From Nitrospira sp. (GTDB taxonomy: Bacteria > Nitrospirota > Nitrospiria > Nitrospirales > Nitrospiraceae): 6,679 nt of DNA. Location: the NCBI GenBank assembly GCA_020697375.1, contig JAJFBJ010000184.1, positions 1-6,679 of the forward strand. Reading direction: 5' to 3'. Of the stretch, positions 5,687 through 6,679 are shown piece by piece. Positions within the stretch are counted from its first letter, which is position 1, and the number at the start of each line of letters is the position of its first letter. The notes below the pieces were generated by a model. The model had not been told where the DNA came from, searched no databases, and saw only the letters and a program-made list of their open reading frames with translations. The position numbers and the translations under genes are program-made.

Positions 5687-5724
5687 CCTCCGCCGTCTAA
5701 TACTGTGATGAGGAACCGAACAGG

Positions 5725-6153
5725 ATGAAAGATGTTCCGATACTCCGTCGCATGATTGATGAGCTCACGACGCAACACTTGCGTACGAGGCGGGGTCCGG
5801 ATGAGTTGGCCTCAGCCGCAGTCGGCATGTGCGAGACCTTGCTGAGCATTTTGTCCCCCATGTTGGGAAACGTGGGTAGCCACGCGCTCTTGCGCCGAAG
5901 CCTCAAACTGTCTGAGAGGACATTCCCCTGCTACAAAGAAGCACGAAGCGCAGACAATGACCAACTCCTCCGCGCCATTGGCGAATGTTTGCGACGGCAG
6001 GAACTGGAGGGTGCACGAGAAGCGTCCGTCGCGCTGCTGACTGCTTTTTTCGAACTGCTGGCGACGTTCATCGGGGAGCGATTGACGTGGCATCTCCTGC
6101 AGGAGGCATGGCCGGACATCCTTACCGTTCCCTCAGAGGAGACGCATCCATGA
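5725..6153 (+). CDS. Small helical protein of unknown function, coupled to KaiC-like ATPase
   Basis: A 142-residue protein I cannot assign. It is predicted to be mostly alpha-helical: helices around 4-18, 25-45, 52-63, 77-94, 97-125. It has no signal peptide or clear membrane segment, though 101-117 (SVALLTAFFELLATFIG) is hydrophobic enough to be a buried core helix. Two cysteines (36, 69) precede a third at 88. The C-terminal segment ATFIGERLTWHLLQEAWPD looks like a conserved motif; I recall similar endings in small proteins near signalling genes but cannot verify this. The start at 5725 has GAGGA (5710-5714) at 10 bases. Its stop overlaps the next start in ATGA (6150-6153), so the two are translated together and the protein probably works with the KaiC-like ATPase, for example as a sensor, adaptor or regulator. 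That role is inferred from position only. Confidence 0.8.
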   Translation: MKDVPILRRMIDELTTQHLRTRRGPDELASAAVGMCETLLSILSPMLGNVGSHALLRRSLKLSERTFPCYKEARSADNDQLLRAIGECLRRQELEGAREASVALLTAFFELLATFIGERLTWHLLQEAWPDILTVPSEETHP

Positions 6154-6679
6154 ACGAAAAAGTGCCCATTGTCCAACTCGATACCGGAGTCCCAGGACTC
6201 AATGACGTGCTTGGCGGAGGGTTGCCGGAGTTTTCCTTCAATCTTCTCGCGGGCGGCCCGGGAGCCGGGAAGACCACCCTGGTGCACCAAATCTGCTTTG
6301 CCCTGGCCACTCCTGAGCGTCCGGCCCTCTACATCACCGTGTTGGGTGAACCTCCCCTCAAACTGCTTCGCTATCAGCAACAGTTTTCATTCTTCGATGC
6401 GGCCAAGATCAACCGGTGTATCCGCTTCATCTCTATCGAGCAGGAGATTCTGGAAGAGGGGCTGGGGAAGGTCTTGGAAAAGATCGTGACGGAGGTCGAA
6501 GCAACCAATCCAAGCCTCGTCGTCGTGGATTCCTTTCGGTCGGTCATCCGCGCGTCGCAGCCTCTGGATTCGAGTGGGGAATTATCATTGCAAGCTTTCG
6601 TACAACGTCTCGCGTTGCAACTGACCACCTGGCAAGCGACCACGTTCCTGGTGGGAGAATATCAGGACTCGGAGAGGGC
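6150..6679 (+). CDS. KaiC-like RecA-superfamily ATPase (N-terminal part only)
   Basis: The 176 visible residues form a KaiC-type RecA fold. The opening (LDTGVPGLNDVLGGGLPEF, 10-28) is the KaiC/RadA signature, followed by Walker A GGPGAGKTT (35-43) and Walker B LVVVDS (123-128). The KaiC catalytic-glutamate segment (TFEE in cyanobacterial KaiC) is here YITVLGEPP (61-69), with a single Glu67, as in the non-cyanobacterial KaiC-like group that continues with LLRYQQQFSFFD. Cyanobacterial KaiC is the clock ATPase/autokinase, but relatives outside cyanobacteria mostly lack KaiA/KaiB and serve in stress or signalling roles that are poorly known. The start at 6150 has GAGGAG (6136-6141) at 8 bases and overlaps the previous stop by 4 bases. 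The gene leaves the window, so whether it has one or two ATPase domains is unknown. Confidence 0.92.
   Translation, partial: MNEKVPIVQLDTGVPGLNDVLGGGLPEFSFNLLAGGPGAGKTTLVHQICFALATPERPALYITVLGEPPLKLLRYQQQFSFFDAAKINRCIRFISIEQEILEEGLGKVLEKIVTEVEATNPSLVVVDSFRSVIRASQPLDSSGELSLQAFVQRLALQLTTWQATTFLVGEYQDSER

Larger units (their letters stand above)
5327..5724. other. Divergent intergenic region with hairpin-rich stretch, no gene called
   Basis: About 400 bases between the DoxX start and the start of the small helical protein. I find no protein-coding frame worth calling. The DoxX side holds the candidate promoter at 5382-5409. Positions 5430-5500 are A-rich and purine-rich. From about 5536 on there is a TATAAA sequence, a 6-bp hairpin (5606-5623, arms TGCAGC and GCTGCA), distant GGCCT/AGGCC arms (5578-5582 and 5631-5635) and a terminator-like element (5643-5686). 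Together these could be a small RNA or a structured leader of the downstream genes. Confidence 0.5.

Noticed and set aside
1..6679. CRISPR array, tRNA/rRNA, insertion sequence or phage attachment site
   Set aside because: No regularly spaced repeats, cloverleaf-like sequence, transposase motifs or terminal repeats were seen on either strand.

Overview
The window reads as chromosomal DNA of a Gram-negative (two-membrane) bacterium of moderately high GC. Several proteins carry signal peptides, and one is a porin-like outer-membrane barrel ending in an aromatic residue. The mix of a dienelactone hydrolase, DoxX/YjbQ/Usp stress genes and a KaiC-like ATPase reminds me of Nitrospira-type genomes. 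That is an impression from gene content and style, not something the sequence proves.

Layout. (i) Positions 1-1065, minus strand: a VOC/glyoxalase-fold gene cut by the window edge, preceded by an exported dienelactone-hydrolase-family enzyme. (ii) Positions 1066-1391: a 326-base divergent intergenic region with a possible extended -10 promoter for the hydrolase and one notable 8-bp inverted repeat. (iii) Positions 1392-3889, plus strand: three genes for exported proteins. The first is a phage-tail-fibre/surface-fibre-like protein that looks broken by an internal deletion plus frameshift. The second is an unfamiliar six-cysteine secreted protein with three internal repeats. The third is an outer-membrane beta-barrel whose start is either a CTG codon with a very good Shine-Dalgarno sequence or is hidden by a frameshift. 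(iv) Positions 3994-4020: a hairpin between convergent genes. (v) Positions 4021-5326, minus strand: a compact operon DoxX - YjbQ - universal stress protein. (vi) Positions 5327-5724: about 400 bases without a gene, holding a candidate promoter for the DoxX operon and a hairpin-rich stretch with a terminator-like element. (vii) Positions 5725-6679, plus strand: a small helical protein of unknown function, overlapping by 4 bases (ATGA) a KaiC/RecA-superfamily ATPase that runs off the window.

How the parts work together. The minus-strand trio is ordinary stress or redox housekeeping. The two most interesting loci are the exported three-gene cluster (fibre-like protein, repeat protein, outer-membrane barrel), which may form or decorate a surface structure and shows two apparent lesions, and the translationally coupled pair of unknown helical protein plus KaiC-like ATPase, where the small protein is a candidate partner or regulator of the ATPase.
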